Shown here one piece after another: positions 62,378 to 64,000 of a DNA stretch of 64,000 nucleotides (positions are counted from its first letter, which is position 1; every line of letters begins with the position of its first letter). The translations under genes were made by a program, and so were the position numbers. Source of the DNA: Sphingomonas sp. NFR04. Its GTDB lineage: Bacteria; Pseudomonadota; Alphaproteobacteria; Sphingomonadales; Sphingomonadaceae. The stretch covers positions 186,001 to 250,000 of the forward strand of contig NZ_FORV01000007.1 of the NCBI RefSeq assembly GCF_900114095.1, read 5' to 3'. The notes beneath the pieces were generated by a model that did not search any database, was not told the origin of the DNA, and saw only the letters and a list, made by a program, of their open reading frames with translations.

Positions 62378-63292
62378 TCAGCCCAAGTAGTGCACAAAAC
62401 TTCTCGGGCTCTTTTGCCAGTTACACAGCGCGTCTTCCATGACCGCCATCCCGACCTTCAATCGGACGTCCAGTACGTCCAGCACCTGCTGTACTGCCTG
62501 ATGACGAGTACCGCTGGTTCGCGACCCGTCGATGAGGAGGCGCGCGCCATTTCCCGGACCGGTCGCGCCCTGGATATATGCTGAGCCCGCTTTGATCGGC
62601 GCAAGCCCGTAACGGCCGATCAGCGAGAGGTAGTCGAACTTTGCCAGGCGGCCGAACGAATTAATCGCGAGGCGCTGGTACAGATAGTCGAAGATGGTGT
62701 GCGGGTTGTTGCCTGCGGCAACGACAGCCTCCGCGAAGAAGGCCGCATGTCCTGCCGGCCCGATCCATGCCAGATAGTCTGAAACAGCACGTTGCATCGG
62801 CCGTTTCGCCGTCGGACGCAGGCTCTCGTACTTGCGGTGATTCCCGAAGTTGCCGCCGACGTTCATCCAGTTGGCAGTGAGCCAGTCGTTGAAGGCGGTG
62901 GGATTGGCGGAGACGGTTGGCCAGTCCCAGATACCTGCACCAAGCTGACCGTAGACGTCCTGAAGGCGACGCCATCGGGAGTCGGGCCGGCGGGCAAAGT
63001 GCGTCATCAGGAAGATGAGCCAGCCGGCCTCATCAACATTGCCTTGCTGCATGTGAAAGGCGACCGCCCGTTCGGCATCGAAGGAGGCGTGGTTTGGATC
63101 GGCCCGATTTGCTGCAATCCCGCCGCGCTGGACCATCCGATAGTAATCCTCACGCCGCAGGCTGGCGATGAACTGATAGGCCAGCGTTTCTATAGTCTTG
63201 TCGTCCGGCAGACCCTTAAGTCCTTGGGCAGCTTTGGCAGCTTTGAGTTCAGCGACGAGGCGTTGATGTTCTGCATTCCGTGACGGCCACAT
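62378..63292 (-). CDS. Alpha-glutamyl/putrescinyl thymine pyrophosphorylase, clade 3-like
   Basis: 304 residues, soluble. The blocks AGWLIFLMTHFARRPDSRW, LGAGIWDW, GGNFGNHRKYESL, AVSDYLAWIGPAGH and FDYLSLIGRYG match what I recall of the aGPT-Pplase3 family, helix-hairpin DNA-glycosylase-like proteins predicted to install or exchange modified thymine in DNA. GAGGAT lies ten bases ahead of ATG 63292; the ThyA-like stop is 14 bases upstream, so both genes form an operon. Family call is from memory of sequence pattern, not a search. Confidence 0.7.
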   Translation of the reverse strand: MWPSRNAEHQRLVAELKAAKAAQGLKGLPDDKTIETLAYQFIASLRREDYYRMVQRGGIAANRADPNHASFDAERAVAFHMQQGNVDEAGWLIFLMTHFARRPDSRWRRLQDVYGQLGAGIWDWPTVSANPTAFNDWLTANWMNVGGNFGNHRKYESLRPTAKRPMQRAVSDYLAWIGPAGHAAFFAEAVVAAGNNPHTIFDYLYQRLAINSFGRLAKFDYLSLIGRYGLAPIKAGSAYIQGATGPGNGARLLIDGSRTSGTRHQAVQQVLDVLDVRLKVGMAVMEDALCNWQKSPRSFVHYLG

Positions 63293-63306
63293 TGGTAATT
63301 CGATCC

Positions 63307-64000
63307 TCAGGCTGCTTGGGGCTCGCCGGCGTCGGGCGCGCGGCTCTTAAGATGAAGTCGGCCATCCAGATATGGGCCATAGGAATTGCAGGCGAGTTCA
63401 GCCTTCAGCTCTTTCAAACGATTGGGATAGTCGGCTACCCATTCCCGCGCCCAAAAAGCCTGGAGTAGACGAACGATATCCGCCCAGTACGGGTCGTCGA
63501 TCTCGTCTGCTGCCATGAGATTTTCACCAGCCCGCAGCCGACGCTCGATATCTAGGAAGCGAGCGACCATGTCGAACGGATTGCCCGCTGGCATCGGCGG
63601 CATTTCGCGGGTCTGCTGGAAGCCCTCAACGACGTAGGCGTTCATGTCATCCAGCTTGTCTTCGTAAACATGCATGCTGCCGACATACTGGTGGTATTCA
63701 CCCATCTCGACGCCCAGCCGCCTCGCCATCATCTCCTGCAACATGGTGAAGCAAAACACGTCGTGGGGCAGGCCAAAAAAGGCATCGTTCGAGCGCAGTG
63801 TGGCGGACATATGCAAGTGGTTATCACGCAGGTGGAACTGCATTGTGGTCGTGCAGGGGATTTCCTTATGCCGTGTGGTGATGTCCTCGGCGTTGAACAG
63901 TTGGATTACTGCTCGCCGGGATCCGGGCTTGTCGGTCAGCAGCTTGTGGATGCTGTCGAACTGGTTAATGCCTTCACGCAGAGAGAGAAGCCGGGGGCCG
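63307..64000 (-). CDS. Thymidylate-synthase/dUMP-hydroxymethylase homologue (5' cut by window)
   Basis: The frame stays open to base 64000, so the N-terminus is outside. Catalytic Cys is in EIPCTTTMQFHLRDN (codon 63855-63853); substrate Asn region is ATLRSNDAFFGLPHDVF; GVEMGEYHQYVGSMHVYED matches the ThyA His-containing H-x-Y block. The VGEFIH of standard ThyA is replaced by MGEYHQ, and the C-terminus is divergent and about 100 residues longer than usual after that block, as in phage-type hydroxymethylating relatives. Co-directional with the thymine pyrophosphorylase-like gene. Confidence 0.8.
   Translation of the reverse strand, partial: GPRLLSLREGINQFDSIHKLLTDKPGSRRAVIQLFNAEDITTRHKEIPCTTTMQFHLRDNHLHMSATLRSNDAFFGLPHDVFCFTMLQEMMARRLGVEMGEYHQYVGSMHVYEDKLDDMNAYVVEGFQQTREMPPMPAGNPFDMVARFLDIERRLRAGENLMAADEIDDPYWADIVRLLQAFWAREWVADYPNRLKELKAELACNSYGPYLDGRLHLKSRAPDAGEPQAA

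Overview
The window looks like chromosome of a GC-rich alphaproteobacterium of the Sphingomonas type. Four things point there: the very high G+C third positions, aromatic catabolism genes of the pob and van type under GntR/AraC control, a TonB-receptor-based glycan locus instead of ABC sugar importers, and the CGTCATCCCCGCGAAGGCGGGG palindromic repeats. The assignment is inferred from content; no rRNA or tRNA gene was found to confirm it.

Layout. 1-3914: glycoside metabolism (a cut GH130 phosphorylase-type gene, a GH13 alpha-glucosidase and a GT4 glycosyltransferase) with three palindromic repeats, one lying inside the GH13 coding sequence. 3900-9161: lignin-aromatic genes (PobR-type AraC regulator, pobA, an aldo/keto reductase, a VanR-type regulator, vanA and a perfect VanR operator). 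9757-10560: an HpcH/HpaI aldolase-type gene ending at a perfect 18-bp bidirectional terminator. 10681-26655: one long leftward surface-polysaccharide operon. Its upstream half (rfbF, rfbG, rfbH, a YerE-like thiamine enzyme, a HAD phosphatase, an SDR reductase) predicts a CDP-3,6-dideoxy, branched-chain sugar of the yersiniose type. Its downstream half holds export (OPX and PCP proteins) and membrane glycosylation (GtrB/GtrA-like proteins, two polytopic glycosyltransferases, a beta-helix protein).

26962-37388: an unusual redox group of a DUF2235 hydrolase, a diheme lipoprotein cytochrome c, a GMC flavoprotein, a Dyp-type peroxidase, a catalase-like heme protein and three uncharacterised proteins. 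37467-47926: an arabinose-glycan utilisation locus (five GH43-like propellers, a GH5-like enzyme, a mutarotase, a TonB-dependent receptor). 48205-53663: a probable inositol-phospholipid locus (inositol-phosphate synthase, nucleotidyltransferase, CDP-alcohol phosphotransferase) with a divergent flippase and an MlaA-like protein. 53894-59482: ordinary accessory genes (two LysR regulators each divergent from an oxidoreductase-type gene, a DJ-1 family protein, an ABM monooxygenase, SirB1, a HAD phosphatase).

59483-64000: a stretch that is visibly less GC-rich and reads as a genomic island. It carries a MazG-like pyrophosphohydrolase, a 27-codon micro-ORF, a toxin-antitoxin pair with an ImmA/IrrE antitoxin, and, at the right edge, a predicted hypermodified-thymine pyrophosphorylase next to a thymidylate-synthase homologue cut by the window. 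This last pair is the best lead for a little-described system, namely chromosomal DNA thymine hypermodification. The heme/flavin redox group and the YerE-like sugar operon follow.
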